A stretch of DNA of 64,000 nucleotides from an uncultured Cytophagales bacterium (GTDB lineage: Bacteria; Bacteroidota; Bacteroidia; Cytophagales; Amoebophilaceae): assembly GCA_946409305.1 (NCBI GenBank), contig CAMJVU010000001.1, forward strand, positions 59,173-123,172, in the 5' to 3' direction. A model generated the notes under the pieces. It had not been told where the DNA came from and searched no databases. It was given only the letters and a program-made list of their open reading frames with translations. The position numbers and the translations under genes were made by a program. Of the stretch, positions 45,831 to 55,608 are shown piece by piece; the stretch's first letter is position 1, and every line of letters begins with the position of its first letter.

Positions 45831-46559
45831 TTACATCCACCACGTCTTTCCAAAGAATATTCTGATATTAAAAACTGTAGTAAAAATTATGTCGTCCTTA
45901 CAACATTCCAAAAAGCTTTTCAAATCTAAGTTTAATAAGTCAATTCCACAGGTGAACCCATTTTGCATGATCATCTCGACTAGAATTATTTTGACATTAA
46001 ATCCTACTCTTTTAGGTTTCATTGTTAGTATATCGTAATTCGGGTCAGTAAAATTTTTAATAATACTTCCCCACATTCCGCTGATAATTAAACCTCCACC
46101 ATAATATGTTTTTTTTATCCTATTATTACCACCTTGACCGTTATAACTATATTTGATTCCCATTCCAACTTGCATTATCGAAGAAGCTGGTTTATCTTTC
46201 TTGAAAGACATATAATGATCTCCAAATAGATTAAACCTACCGATGAGTCCTATACGTCTGTTATACCAATACGTACATGAGACAGTGATATTCGCAATGG
46301 ACGATAGAAGACCATTATGACTACTATCTTCAAAATATTCGATTATTCCCAAAATACTCCCACAACTTAATCCCCCTCCTGTAACAGATATCCAACACCT
46401 ACCACCCTCATGCAAAAAATTTCTCGAATTGTATCCTTTTTTCTTGTTTTTGAAATATAATGTACCATTTCCGTGATGAGTTATCCCATAACTTTTTGAG
46501 ATATTAGTAGAGTTTAAACATGTAATAACAATCAGCGTATAAAAGATTTTAGCTCTCAT
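45831..46559 (-). CDS. Exported small outer-membrane barrel protein, family copy 3
   Basis: A 242-residue protein with the family leader MRAKIFYTLIVITCLNSTNI, conserved blocks SVTGGGLSCGSILG, CTYWYNRRIGLIGR, IKYSYNGQGGNN and ISGMWGS, and the C-terminus FFGKTWWM. These match copy 1 (898-1641) along the full length, with clear divergence, so this is an old duplicate rather than a recent one. The barrel and surface location are inferred from the strands and the aromatic end. Unlike copies 1 and 4 it has a single TTTA before its ATG, no G-run, and is intact. Function is unknown. It is divergent from glyA. Confidence 0.75.
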   Translation of the reverse strand: MRAKIFYTLIVITCLNSTNISKSYGITHHGNGTLYFKNKKKGYNSRNFLHEGGRCWISVTGGGLSCGSILGIIEYFEDSSHNGLLSSIANITVSCTYWYNRRIGLIGRFNLFGDHYMSFKKDKPASSIMQVGMGIKYSYNGQGGNNRIKKTYYGGGLIISGMWGSIIKNFTDPNYDILTMKPKRVGFNVKIILVEMIMQNGFTCGIDLLNLDLKSFLECCKDDIIFTTVFNIRIFFGKTWWM

Positions 46560-46667
46560 AAACTAATGTAAAAATTTTGCTGGTGAAAAGTATTGGGTAA
46601 AGAATTTTATATTCAAGAGTAACTTTGATAATAGATGTCAACATGACAAGTAACAGTAGATAACTTT

Positions 46668-47942
46668 ATGTGCGATGTAGATATTTTTGATTTAATCGAA
46701 CAAGAAAAAAAACGTCAGCAAAATGGAATAGAATTGATAGCATCTGAGAATTATGTTTCAATTGATGTTATGAATGCTGTTGGAAGTATTCTGACTAACA
46801 AATATGCTGAAGGGTACCCTGATCGTCGTTATTATGGAGGATGTGAGATTGTAGATAAAATTGAACAACTGGCCATCGATAGGGCAAAGAGGTTGTTCAA
46901 CGTAGGTTATGTAAATGTTCAGCCACATTCTGGGACTCAGGCTAATGCAGCTGTGATAACATCTATCTTAAAGCCGGGGCAGAGGATATTATCATTGGGG
47001 TTAGAATTTGGAGGACATCTAACTCATGGTACTCCTGTTAGTTTTTCTGGAAAGTTATATGAGGCATTTCATTACAGTGTCGATAAAATAACAGGGTTGG
47101 TAGATATGGATGAGGTTGAGAATATTGCCAATAAAGTGCATCCTAATTTGATAATATGTGGTGCATCTGCTTATAGTAGAGACTGGGATTATGGAAGGTT
47201 TAGATCTATAGCTGATTCATGTGGAGCATTGTTAATGGCAGATATTGCTCATCCTGCCGGAATAATAGCGTGCGGAAAACTGAATGACCCGTTTGATTTT
47301 TGTCATATTGTTACGACTACGACGCACAAAACGTTACGTGGTCCTCGTGGAGGAATGATAATGATGCGTAATGATTTTGTGAACCCATTTGGCGTTTTAG
47401 ATAAAAAAGGAGACAAAAGGATGATGTCTTCACTTATTGATTCGAGTGTTTTTCCTGGGAATCAAGGAGGTCCTCTTATGCATGTTATTGCCGGTAAAGC
47501 TGTGGCTTTCAAAGAGGCGTTATCGAGTGATTACAAGGAATATATAGATCAAGTATGCGATAATGCTAAGTGTTTAGCATCGTGTTTTACAGAATCTGGA
47601 TATGATATAATATCTGGAGGGACCGATAATCACCTTATATTGGTGGATTTACACAATAAAAATATTAGTGGTAAGGAAGCTGAAATAGTTCTCGATAAAG
47701 CTGGAATTACTGTCAATAAAAATATGATTCCGTATGACGATAGGGGTGCTAATATTACTTCTGGAATAAGAATAGGAACTCCTGCAATTACGACAAGAGG
47801 TTTTAAACAAAAAGAATGTAAAAAGATATTTGAGTACATTAATGACGCGATTTTGCATAAAAATGACGATGATTACCTTTCAGATATAAAGAACAAAGTG
47901 AAAGATGAATTTAAAGACTTTAAAACACCTGCAAATTCGTGA
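46668..47942 (+). CDS. glyA: Serine hydroxymethyltransferase
   Basis: A 424-residue PLP enzyme that interconverts serine and glycine and supplies methylene-tetrahydrofolate. It begins with [20 protein letters not shown], then ASENYVS, the substrate/PLP region [34 protein letters not shown] and the lysine motif [23 protein letters not shown] and [14 protein letters not shown] near the C-terminus are also typical. With folD at 61.4 kb it gives the core of one-carbon metabolism. Length is normal. The gene stands between divergent barrel copy 3 and a convergent exported-protein gene. Confidence 0.97.
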   Translation: MCDVDIFDLIEQEKKRQQNGIELIASENYVSIDVMNAVGSILTNKYAEGYPDRRYYGGCEIVDKIEQLAIDRAKRLFNVGYVNVQPHSGTQANAAVITSILKPGQRILSLGLEFGGHLTHGTPVSFSGKLYEAFHYSVDKITGLVDMDEVENIANKVHPNLIICGASAYSRDWDYGRFRSIADSCGALLMADIAHPAGIIACGKLNDPFDFCHIVTTTTHKTLRGPRGGMIMMRNDFVNPFGVLDKKGDKRMMSSLIDSSVFPGNQGGPLMHVIAGKAVAFKEALSSDYKEYIDQVCDNAKCLASCFTESGYDIISGGTDNHLILVDLHNKNISGKEAEIVLDKAGITVNKNMIPYDDRGANITSGIRIGTPAITTRGFKQKECKKIFEYINDAILHKNDDDYLSDIKNKVKDEFKDFKTPANS

Positions 47943-48047
47943 TTTCGTTTAAATGATACGTGTTAAAACATCAACTGTCGTTAGAAGATCGTGTTTAAAA
48001 GGGAAAATGATCTGCAGGACACAGATTAACACTCAAAACATCGGTGT

Positions 48048-48662
48048 TTACGTCTCAGATGTCCAACTACCTTTGGGCCATTCCCTTCTATCTTCGAGCC
48101 ATTTCTTTTTATCTGTTGAGCTCATTACCCCATGATTTCTCATCTTATCCACGATATATATTTTGATATTTTTTTCAAAATCTTTAATTCTTGATTTATC
48201 CAAACAATATACGTATCCATGTTCTCCTACACCTTTGAAAAAATCATCATCATCTTTGAGCACACATTTAGCTTTTTTTTTCGTAAAAAGGTCTGCATAA
48301 AATACATTCCCATTCTCATTTTCATAACTTGGCTCGAAATAAACCTCGCAATCTATGATTTTAGTTATCTCACTATTTATGTATTTTATAAACTCATCAA
48401 TCGTTCCTTTATTACTATACCGACAACCTCCACTTATAACTAAGCAAACTTCTCCTACACCATTGATTTTTCTTTCCGTACAGAATTTGGATATAATATC
48501 TTCCCAATCTAAAACTAAATCTATATTGTTAATTTCATTATCAGAAATAAGTAACCTCTTCATTTCTTTTGAGGAGTGAGAATATTCCAAATTCCCTAAA
48601 GCAATTACAATACATGGCACTACTAACACTCCACAAATGAAGCATTTCATCTCATTATTCAT
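48048..48662 (-). CDS. Exported protein with the shared FxCGxL leader
   Basis: A 204-residue protein starting MNNEMKCFICGVLVVPCIVI and continuing ALGNLEY, the same leader as at 19855-20397 and 49435-49626 (pattern F.CG.L, hydrophobic core, GN[ML]E). The start at 48662 is chosen for this match; 12 further codons are open upstream. The body has VCLVISGGCRYS, TIDEFIKYINSEITK and CEVYFEPSYENENG, a strand-helix-strand order that might be a divergent ubiquitin-like or other small fold, but I would not assert it. Several Cys and a Trp-rich C-terminus (KKWLEDRREWPKGSW) follow. Function is unknown. Confidence 0.65.
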   Translation of the reverse strand: MNNEMKCFICGVLVVPCIVIALGNLEYSHSSKEMKRLLISDNEINNIDLVLDWEDIISKFCTERKINGVGEVCLVISGGCRYSNKGTIDEFIKYINSEITKIIDCEVYFEPSYENENGNVFYADLFTKKKAKCVLKDDDDFFKGVGEHGYVYCLDKSRIKDFEKNIKIYIVDKMRNHGVMSSTDKKKWLEDRREWPKGSWTSET

Positions 48663-48902
48663 AACTATAACGTCAGTGATTACAAATTCCGTAACCACAA
48701 TAAATAAAACAAAATTTTTGATTTTGTAGAGTCAAGGAAGTCCCATAAAACTAGAATTGAGTTGAATGTTAAAGTCCTAAAAAAGAGCGAATAGAAAATA
48801 AATAAAACAACAAATGTTTACAAACACTACAAGTAGTTTCCATTTCTCACAAACGTTGCGCCACCAAAAAATCAGTGGCCACAACATCAATTGAAAATGT
48901 AT

Positions 48903-49178
48903 CTAGACTGAACGCTTCTCAACTTCGAACACACCCTTAAAACCTCCCTCAATTTTATCTATTTTAACATGAATACGACTATTAACAGTTTTACAAGGAA
49001 TAATTTCCTCTATATTGTTACTTCCTTTTTTTAGGGAAGCATTGATGCTCATAAAAACCCCAAACGCTTCCAATGGATCAATACCCAACGAAGACTGATG
49101 TTTTTCCACGTACGTTTCCAATTTTTCAATTACGTCATCGTCATCTTTATGAATGGATTCTTCACATTTACTAACTTC
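48903..49178 (-). pseudogene. Fragment of a secreted-type gene
   Basis: A frame open from a TAG at 49179-49181 down to 48903 has no ATG at its start. It reads CEESIHKDDDDVIEKLETYV and ends with VHVKID-like strands and FKGVFEVEKRSV. Upstream of the stop the frame continues for a few codons and then breaks again, so this is the surviving 3' end of a larger gene. Family is unknown; the neighbourhood (two leader-family genes) suggests it came from the same exported group. Confidence 0.4.
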
Positions 49179-49321
49179 CTACTCCTTATCTTTATTCCCA
49201 TGTGCGGGTTCTATTTTATCGCAGATACCAATGATTCTATAATGTTATTAAAACTATATTTTCTTATTCTGTCAAAATACAACACGTTGCTGACAGTTCG
49301 TAATTGGCAATGTTAACTTAG

Positions 49322-49426
49322 TCAAAATTACAACAACATCATCAAGAAAATAAAAAGTATAACGATGAAGCAAAAACACTCAACGAAGAAATAAAAAAAC
49401 TAGAAGAAGAAACACTTACACAATAA
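49322..49426 (+). pseudogene. Short coiled-coil gene remnant
   Basis: A 34-codon frame right after a TAG, without a start codon, encodes KYNDEAKTLNEEIKKLEEE, a clean heptad-rich tail, then a stop. It looks like the cut-off 3' end of a coiled-coil protein gene on the plus strand. It is too short to be more than a relic and could also be chance. Confidence 0.3.
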
Positions 49427-49434
49427 GCTAATAC

Positions 49435-49626
49435 CTATTTCTCTTCAGTCTCATTCTCCATCATTCTCAAAATACTCCCATTTGGCGTATTTTTTTTGTA
49501 CAATTTTGACAAACACGATTGCTCGCCATCTTCTTCCTCAGGAGTTTCCATATTTCCACAAGCAACAACTAATCCGTATGTTGCCAACACTCCACAAACG
49601 AAGTGTTCCATTTTATTTGTTTTCAT
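49435..49626 (-). CDS. Short exported protein with the shared FxCGxL leader
   Basis: A 63-residue protein: MKTNKMEHFVCGVLATYGLV followed by VACGNMETPEEE, nearly the same leader as the ubiquitin-like protein at 19855-20397 (MKTDRIGRFFCGALVAYGSV), also similar at the DNA level. The remaining 35 residues are charged, with one Cys and no domain. Either it is a stand-alone short peptide or the leader of a gene whose main part has been lost, as relics lie immediately downstream. The start at 49626 is chosen for the leader match. Confidence 0.55.
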   Translation of the reverse strand: MKTNKMEHFVCGVLATYGLVVACGNMETPEEEDGEQSCLSKLYKKNTPNGSILRMMENETEEK

Positions 49627-49685
49627 AATTGCAATTCCTACAACTATAATAAATAAATACAAATATTTTTGTTTTCTAGTATCAG

Positions 49686-51281
49686 CTATTCTCTTAACAT
49701 TATTCCTGCTTTAAAAACAATGTTGCGTTGTTGCCCAAATTGATCAAGTTTTTGACCGAATGGTATAATTCCTAGTATATCATTCACGTCAACAAATGCG
49801 CACAGCCAATCATTGATGTTGTAGTGAAATTTAGATGATATTTTTACATTGAGTTTAGATGCATTATCATCGATTACTTTGTTAAAATATTCGACGTCAA
49901 ATATTCCAAATAATTCTATCTTTTTGCTGTGTTTATATATCCAAGTCGTTTTATTACTTAATAGTGGTTCTAGGACAGGATGTTCTCCATAGATTGCAAT
50001 ATTTATTTTGGATCGGTTGTTCACGATCAATTTGTTTTCGAACCAATTTGAATCTATTTGGACAAATGGATCAATCATAAAAATGCCACTGTCTGAATAT
50101 TTTATGTTTTTGTCACCGTTTTTTGTGATTACTTTATTGAACCAGTGTAATTCAGAACCTCCATATATTTTAAACTGAGAATTAAAAACATATTGTATTC
50201 CGATATCGGTATTGAGTCTATCGGATATATTTTTTATAGCCTCAGGATTACCTATTAGATAAAATTGTTTTGATATATCGTAATAATTTGAATGAATAAA
50301 CCCATTATTCATGTTGATTATAAATGATAAACATTCGATTATTTTCCAGTTTATATCGATTCCTGGGTAGAGTCCTAATGGGATACCCTCTATACGCCTA
50401 TCATCTGATCCCCAATCAAAATTCCCAACACATTTTGGGGTAATAATTAATTTATCTCCGATTCTAAGTTCGTCGTAGATCTTGCATTTTATAAAACAAT
50501 CGTTTCTCGCATCATAGTCATATATGACATCTCCACCTATTCCAATAGTTTGGTTCTTTGACGCCCAACTTAACACCCGCAAATTATGCTTTTTTGATAA
50601 ATCTAAAGATCCACTTACGATGCAATCTTTTTTGCTGTTGTAATTTAAAGTTTTTAACCTTATCTTAATGTTCGGATTCCAATATTTGTCGCTTCTAACC
50701 ATTACATTAATTCCGGTCTTAAACCTGTTGAGATAATTATTTATAGAGTCTGCGTAATTATCCACTTTGTAGAGTAGGGGAATGCTTATTTTTACAGTAC
50801 CGTTATCATATCCTCCCAGGAAATCAAGATAACCGTGATTTATTGTACGATTGTTAGAATCTACTCGACAATATCCTCCATCATAATTGCCTAGGACGTA
50901 ATAATAAAAGTTTTTGAGATGTTTGCTTTTGAAATGGTGCGTTGATGTAAAGTCAAGCGTTCCGCCAAGAATGAAATTTTTAGCTATTTGTCCCCCGGTT
51001 AGTGCACCAATTCTACACGTGTGATGGTATTTTCTCCTGATTAAATCATTTATGTCGATAAATTTTATCTCATTTTCAAACGGATAGAACTTAGCTTCAA
51101 ATGGGAATATATAATCTGCGTACGATGAAGTTACCGAAGAAGAAGTGTCAAATTGTGGAGTAAATGTTTTTTTCTCTACATCTTTAAATAATTCGGCAGT
51201 TTTTTCTTTTTTTATAACTATATTTTGCGAATTTACAAGAATTATGACGACAAGGAAAGCGTGCCATTTATCCCTATGCAT
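49686..51281 (-). CDS. Exported outer-membrane barrel protein
   Basis: A 531-residue protein starting MHRDKWHAFLVVIILVNSQN, a signal peptide. The body has repeated amphipathic strands such as RIGALTGGQIAKNFILGGTL, VNHGYLDFLGGYDNGTVKI-like stretches and LKTLNYNSKKDCIVSGSLDL, typical of a large barrel with many turns, and ends FKAGIMLRE. It is not obviously a member of the small barrel family. I chose the Met at 51281 since it begins the signal peptide; 18 more codons lie upstream. Its start codon is only 12 bases from the start codon of miaB on the other strand. Function unknown. Confidence 0.7.
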   Translation of the reverse strand: MHRDKWHAFLVVIILVNSQNIVIKKEKTAELFKDVEKKTFTPQFDTSSSVTSSYADYIFPFEAKFYPFENEIKFIDINDLIRRKYHHTCRIGALTGGQIAKNFILGGTLDFTSTHHFKSKHLKNFYYYVLGNYDGGYCRVDSNNRTINHGYLDFLGGYDNGTVKISIPLLYKVDNYADSINNYLNRFKTGINVMVRSDKYWNPNIKIRLKTLNYNSKKDCIVSGSLDLSKKHNLRVLSWASKNQTIGIGGDVIYDYDARNDCFIKCKIYDELRIGDKLIITPKCVGNFDWGSDDRRIEGIPLGLYPGIDINWKIIECLSFIINMNNGFIHSNYYDISKQFYLIGNPEAIKNISDRLNTDIGIQYVFNSQFKIYGGSELHWFNKVITKNGDKNIKYSDSGIFMIDPFVQIDSNWFENKLIVNNRSKINIAIYGEHPVLEPLLSNKTTWIYKHSKKIELFGIFDVEYFNKVIDDNASKLNVKISSKFHYNINDWLCAFVDVNDILGIIPFGQKLDQFGQQRNIVFKAGIMLRE

Positions 51282-51293
51282 ACATTTATTATT

Positions 51294-52625
51294 ATGAACA
51301 AAGGCAGCTTTTATATCGAAACATATGGATGTCAAATGAATGTATCAGATAGTGAAGTTGTTGTTTCGATATTAGTATCGAACGGATATAAAAAAGTATC
51401 TGATATTGAACAATCTGATATCATCCTTCTCAACACATGTTCTATTCGTGACAAGGCCGAACAAACACTTCTAAATCGACTTGATATGGTTAAACATATC
51501 AAAAAGAGAGGATCTGTTATTGGCATTTTGGGTTGTATGGCTGAGAGGTTGAAGGATAAATTATTGGAAATAGATTGCATTAATTTTGTTGTTGGACCAG
51601 ATGGATACAAATCATTGCCCGATATCATAAACAAAGCATTTGAAGGCAATAAATCTGTCGATGTTAAATTATCCACGGATGAGGCCTATAATGATGTTAT
51701 TCCACAATATGGTAGTGGAGTATCTGCCTTCATATCCATAACACGTGGTTGTAATAATGTATGTTCATATTGCGTTGTACCATTTACTAGAGGACGTGAA
51801 CGAAGTAAAAGTGTGAAGGCAATATTACGTGAAGTTGATTGTGTCATAGAACGAGGATTTAAAGAAATCACGTTATTAGGGCAGAATGTTAATTCATATA
51901 GATTTGATGATGGAACGACTTCGTGCAATTTTGCTCAATTATTGGACATCATTGCTAATCGTGTTCCAGATATTAGGATAAGGTTCCTCTCGTCGCATCC
52001 TAAAGATATAAATGAAGAATTGTTGAATACAATAAAAAATCACAAAAATATATGTAAAAATATTCAGTTACCGTTTCAGAGTGGAAGTAATCATATTTTA
52101 AAACTTATGAATAGACCATATACCAACGAAATGTATAAGGAAAAAATCAATATGATTTGGGATATTCTTGGAAAAGACTGTTCCTTAGTTACTGATATCA
52201 TGACTGGTTTTTGTGATGAGACTGAAGAGGATCATCAAGATACTCTGAGATTAATGGAATATGTAAAATTTGATTACGCTTTTACTTTTGCTTATTCTGA
52301 AAGAAGTGGTACATGTTCTGCAAATACAATGTGTGACAATGTTCCACATGATGTGAAAATTAGGAGATTAACCGAAATAATAAATTTGCAACAAACTCAT
52401 TCTTTGTACAGATATTCTCAATGTGTTGGAAAAATAGTTGATGTATTGGTTGAAGGGCCATCTAAAAGAAGTGAATTAGAATGGCAAGGTCGTGCTGACG
52501 ATAATAAAGTCGTAGTCTTTAATAATTCTGAAAAATTAATTCACGAAGGAGACTACGTAAAAATCAATGTAAACGATAACACTTCCGCAACACTAATGGG
52601 AGAATTTATAAATACAACAGAATAA
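51294..52625 (+). CDS. miaB: tRNA-2-methylthio-N6-dimethylallyladenosine synthase
   Basis: A 443-residue radical SAM methylthiotransferase that adds a methylthio group to i6A37 in tRNAs reading UNN codons. The N-terminal cluster domain has IETYGCQMNVSDSE, LNTCSIRDKAE and LGCMAERLKD (three Cys); the radical SAM motif is ITRGCNNVCSYCVVPFTRGR (CxxxCxxC); a C-terminal TRAM domain follows (LVEGPSKRSE). The YGCQMN start and the CSIRDKAE form point to MiaB rather than MtaB. ATG 51294 is used because the family starts there. The gene is divergent from a barrel gene 12 bases away. Confidence 0.94.
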   Translation: MNKGSFYIETYGCQMNVSDSEVVVSILVSNGYKKVSDIEQSDIILLNTCSIRDKAEQTLLNRLDMVKHIKKRGSVIGILGCMAERLKDKLLEIDCINFVVGPDGYKSLPDIINKAFEGNKSVDVKLSTDEAYNDVIPQYGSGVSAFISITRGCNNVCSYCVVPFTRGRERSKSVKAILREVDCVIERGFKEITLLGQNVNSYRFDDGTTSCNFAQLLDIIANRVPDIRIRFLSSHPKDINEELLNTIKNHKNICKNIQLPFQSGSNHILKLMNRPYTNEMYKEKINMIWDILGKDCSLVTDIMTGFCDETEEDHQDTLRLMEYVKFDYAFTFAYSERSGTCSANTMCDNVPHDVKIRRLTEIINLQQTHSLYRYSQCVGKIVDVLVEGPSKRSELEWQGRADDNKVVVFNNSEKLIHEGDYVKINVNDNTSATLMGEFINTTE

Positions 52626-52748
52626 AATGATAAGAGCATTAAAGCACTTTCTTTTTGTTACTTTAGTAGATTTTAATTTTATAAAAAATCTGCAACACTC
52701 ACAAAAATTTGTCAACAGTCTCTAAATACTACTTGGAAAATATTGATT

Positions 52749-53591
52749 CTACTCTTTCCAATCAAAATAGTACCCTTTCTTATTTGAATAAAGAACTAAC
52801 TTATTGTTATCGAAGACACGTATGACTTTATTAAGATCCTTTCCCTCCTCAAACTTACTACGTTTTGCTTTTAAAAATGTAAGCGCATTCTTACCATTAA
52901 CTTCAGGATATCTAACAGCCGACATATTAAAGAAAATTTCATTAATTCCGGATCGTCCATTTTTTACGTTCTTGTAAAAAAACATTTCTTTATTTTCAAC
53001 CTTAAACTCAAAATCGGTTACTTCTAACAAAGCCAAATACTTTCCAACCTTGGGGAACAAAAAGACTATCTTTTTTCCATCGCAATATCTTACATCTGTT
53101 CCGGCAGCAAAAGTATCGTCTATTTCTTTCTCATTAGCATAATAAACTTTTCCATTTCGTATTTCGTTGTTAATTACATCAAGATTGTGACGAAATAATA
53201 AGCTCATACCTTCCTTAAGACTTTTAACCTTTTTCATATTCTCAATAAATTTATTATCTTCCTGAACCCTCTCTTTTATGAAACCTAAAATTCCCCAAAT
53301 TTCCTCACAATCACCACCATCCTTACATTCATAATTTTCACATAATCTATCAATAAAAACATCAAATTCCTCACTTTTAATCTCATTTGTTACTTTCACA
53401 AGTTCGTGTTTCTTTAAATTTAAAACCATATCTGGCACCATACCTGGCACTGGCACCGACTCTCTCTCAATCATTTCCCTAATTTTCTCCGTCTCAATTT
53501 TATCACGATTGCAAGGACAAAATGAGCTAACCAAAACTATTGTTACCGAACACACTAAAATAATGTCAAATTTCCTAAAAACCACAACCAT
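52749..53591 (-). CDS. Exported lipoprotein-like protein of unknown function
   Basis: A 280-residue protein with a leader MVVVFRKFDIILVCSVTIVL ending in SSFC, which could be a lipobox Cys. The mature part is helical at first (KIREMIERESV, VTNEIKSEEFDVFIDRLCEN), then becomes strand-rich (KVYYANEKEID, KKIVFLFPKVGKYLALLEV, FDNNKLVLYSNKKGYYFDW). No domain is recognised. A start 9 codons further upstream is possible, but the chosen Met gives a better leader. The gene stands between miaB (convergent) and tRNA-Ser on the same strand, 42 bases upstream. Confidence 0.65.
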   Translation of the reverse strand: MVVVFRKFDIILVCSVTIVLVSSFCPCNRDKIETEKIREMIERESVPVPGMVPDMVLNLKKHELVKVTNEIKSEEFDVFIDRLCENYECKDGGDCEEIWGILGFIKERVQEDNKFIENMKKVKSLKEGMSLLFRHNLDVINNEIRNGKVYYANEKEIDDTFAAGTDVRYCDGKKIVFLFPKVGKYLALLEVTDFEFKVENKEMFFYKNVKNGRSGINEIFFNMSAVRYPEVNGKNALTFLKAKRSKFEEGKDLNKVIRVFDNNKLVLYSNKKGYYFDWKE

Positions 53592-53633
53592 ACATTGAAT
53601 ATATACACAAACACTCAAAATATAAAACCGATG

Positions 53634-53722
53634 CAGAGGATGAAGGATTCGAACCTTCGATACTCAATAAAGAGTACAACAGTTTTCGAGACTGCCGCAT
53701 TCAGCCACTCTGCCAATCCTCT
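53634..53722 (-). tRNA. tRNA-Ser(CGA)
   Basis: An 89-base class II tRNA: acceptor AGAGGAT/ATCCTCT (A1:U72), discriminator G as expected for Ser, anticodon loop CTCGAAA (CGA, codon TCG) on stem GCAGT/ACTGT, a long variable arm (GTACTC/GAGTAT region), and T-arm GAAGG/CCTTC with TTCGAAT loop. CCA is not encoded. It begins five bases after the stop of the PEGA-barrel gene on the same strand. Confidence 0.95.
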
Positions 53723-53727
53723 ACTAA

Positions 53728-55608
53728 TCATCTATACCTTCTGTGCCTTCCATATCGTCTACTTCCTCCTCCATTACTCTCACTTGCAGCATCACCCAAA
53801 GCTTCAATGACTTCTAAGATCCCCTCTAAAACCTCTTCATTGTCGACGTTAAAGAACGGAATATCTAAGCCTAATTTTATTCCATAAACCCATTGCCCCC
53901 TGTAAGATGCAATAATGCTTACATTTAGACACGTTTCACTTAAAAGCCAAGTCCAACACAATTCACTTTTACATTTTTCAGGTTTTAAATTCGAAAAATT
54001 CCCTTTAAAATCAAACAACTGACTAAATGTTAATCTGTGCCTTAAAAATTTCAGTGATATGTACGGCTCTAATTTTAATTTAGACACAGAACCTTTCTCA
54101 AAATTAAACTCAGTTCCATCCTTAAATGTGAATTCATACAAGGCGTTGAATCCAAAATCCCAAAATAAACGTTTAAAACTAAAGCCTGTACCTAAGTTAA
54201 AGCTATTTCTCTGATCTGGAGCGATATCTTTATATTTATACTCTCCAAGCAATCCTCCAAAGAACGATTTTGAGAACATTCTTGTGAATTTAAAATTCAA
54301 TCCTAATGAGAAAAACTTTTCTTTCACAATTTTTCCGCTAACTGGTATCTGAAATTCGAACCAATCTACGGGCACCCAAGTAAAACTACCACGTAATGGA
54401 ACACCTTCACATGTAGGTGGGGCGATACTATTTCCGTAAGCTCCAGCTGTAACACTCCAACAAACACTATGATTTGGCATACATCGGCTCATACTTCCTA
54501 AATTTCCCCACCCTGAACCATGAGAGCCAGCCCTTACTATATTTCGTCTGAATGTATAATCAACCGTCAAATCCGTTTTAACAGTAATGTCGCCTTTAGG
54601 ATCTGTGACCGTAAGAACAACAGAATATGATCCGTTATTTACTTTTTTACCATTCTTGTCTTTCCCTTTCCATTTTACGATATTTTCTTCCTTTTCAAAA
54701 TTAACATTAGAAGTAAATATTTGGTTGTTGTCTTTGTCTATCACCTCAACAATCCCACTTCCTGGAGCAGTTACAATACACATAATTTTTACAGATTTAT
54801 TGTAATCCGGATTATAAATGTCTTCAGAAACACTTAAACTTTTAACTTCAAGCTTTACCGTTTGCGTAATCTTAGGAGTGATGATGGATGTTTTCATTGG
54901 CCTAATATTTACCCATTCTTCGTACGGTTCGAATCCAAATTTAGTGACTTTTACTTTATGTTCTCCAACGTCTAAAGAACAGCTTTTAGATGATTCAGCA
55001 TCATCCACGTAAACCTTACAATTGTGATCTACTCCTCTTACATCAAGGTATCCAATACTCCTTAAACCCTTCTTTACTCTTCTCGCCGTATTAGAAATGC
55101 CCCTAGCGGCAGTATCAATTTGTTGTCTTCTTATTTTTTGATCGTAGAATTCACGTTGTCGCCGATAATATAGGTCCTGGTTATTTGGAGAATTATTATT
55201 CGTCGGTGGGCTAAATGGAGTGGTAGAATGGCTATATTGACCATAGTTTGGTTCTGGCGTGTTGGGATTTAATTCTTCCCATGTAGGATAATCAGGCCCC
55301 GTAGGAGAAAGCTGATTGTTATTATTTGCTTCTTGTATGCCAGAATTTGCTACATCGTATATACCTCCAGGTGAATAACTATAAGGTTCCTCTGGGCGTG
55401 GGTCAGGGAGTCCTGCCTGTATAAAATCTTCTGGGGTAGGTGAATCATTAGGTTCGGTTGAAAATTGCTGGTCATTGTTTTGTCCTATCTGGTTAGGGTA
55501 CTTGGGCACATTACCATCACCAGGATACTGAGGTAAATTCCGACCATTGCAAAGTGCAATAAATAACACGAATAAAAATACGACTCGTGTTCTCCACTCG
55601 TTATTCAT
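53728..55608 (-). CDS. Exported PEGA / FlgD-Ig-like / barrel protein
   Basis: A 626-residue protein. A signal peptide (MNNEWRTRVVFLFVLFIALC) is followed by a Pro/Asn/Gln-rich, unordered stretch to about residue 165. Then comes a PEGA-type domain (GYLDVRGVDHNCKVYVDDAE, GEHKVKVTKFGFEPYEEWV, about 188-236), a FlgD-Ig-like domain (VKWKGKDKNGKKVNNGSYSV, about 312-332), and a C-terminal half of about 270 residues with barrel-like strands (SLGLNFKFTRMFS, LKLEPYISLKF). The tail ends in a Gly/Arg/Tyr-rich stretch (GGGSRRYGRHRRYR). I infer an outer-membrane protein with a periplasmic or outer carbohydrate- or wall-binding part. Its start overlaps the end of rmuC by eight bases; tRNA-Ser follows after five. 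Confidence 0.75.
   Translation of the reverse strand: MNNEWRTRVVFLFVLFIALCNGRNLPQYPGDGNVPKYPNQIGQNNDQQFSTEPNDSPTPEDFIQAGLPDPRPEEPYSYSPGGIYDVANSGIQEANNNNQLSPTGPDYPTWEELNPNTPEPNYGQYSHSTTPFSPPTNNNSPNNQDLYYRRQREFYDQKIRRQQIDTAARGISNTARRVKKGLRSIGYLDVRGVDHNCKVYVDDAESSKSCSLDVGEHKVKVTKFGFEPYEEWVNIRPMKTSIITPKITQTVKLEVKSLSVSEDIYNPDYNKSVKIMCIVTAPGSGIVEVIDKDNNQIFTSNVNFEKEENIVKWKGKDKNGKKVNNGSYSVVLTVTDPKGDITVKTDLTVDYTFRRNIVRAGSHGSGWGNLGSMSRCMPNHSVCWSVTAGAYGNSIAPPTCEGVPLRGSFTWVPVDWFEFQIPVSGKIVKEKFFSLGLNFKFTRMFSKSFFGGLLGEYKYKDIAPDQRNSFNLGTGFSFKRLFWDFGFNALYEFTFKDGTEFNFEKGSVSKLKLEPYISLKFLRHRLTFSQLFDFKGNFSNLKPEKCKSELCWTWLLSETCLNVSIIASYRGQWVYGIKLGLDIPFFNVDNEEVLEGILEVIEALGDAASESNGGGSRRYGRHRRYR

Noticed and set aside
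48048..48662. Third ubiquitin-like domain
   Set aside because: The strand-helix-strand order is suggestive, but the alignment with ubiquitin is too weak to claim.
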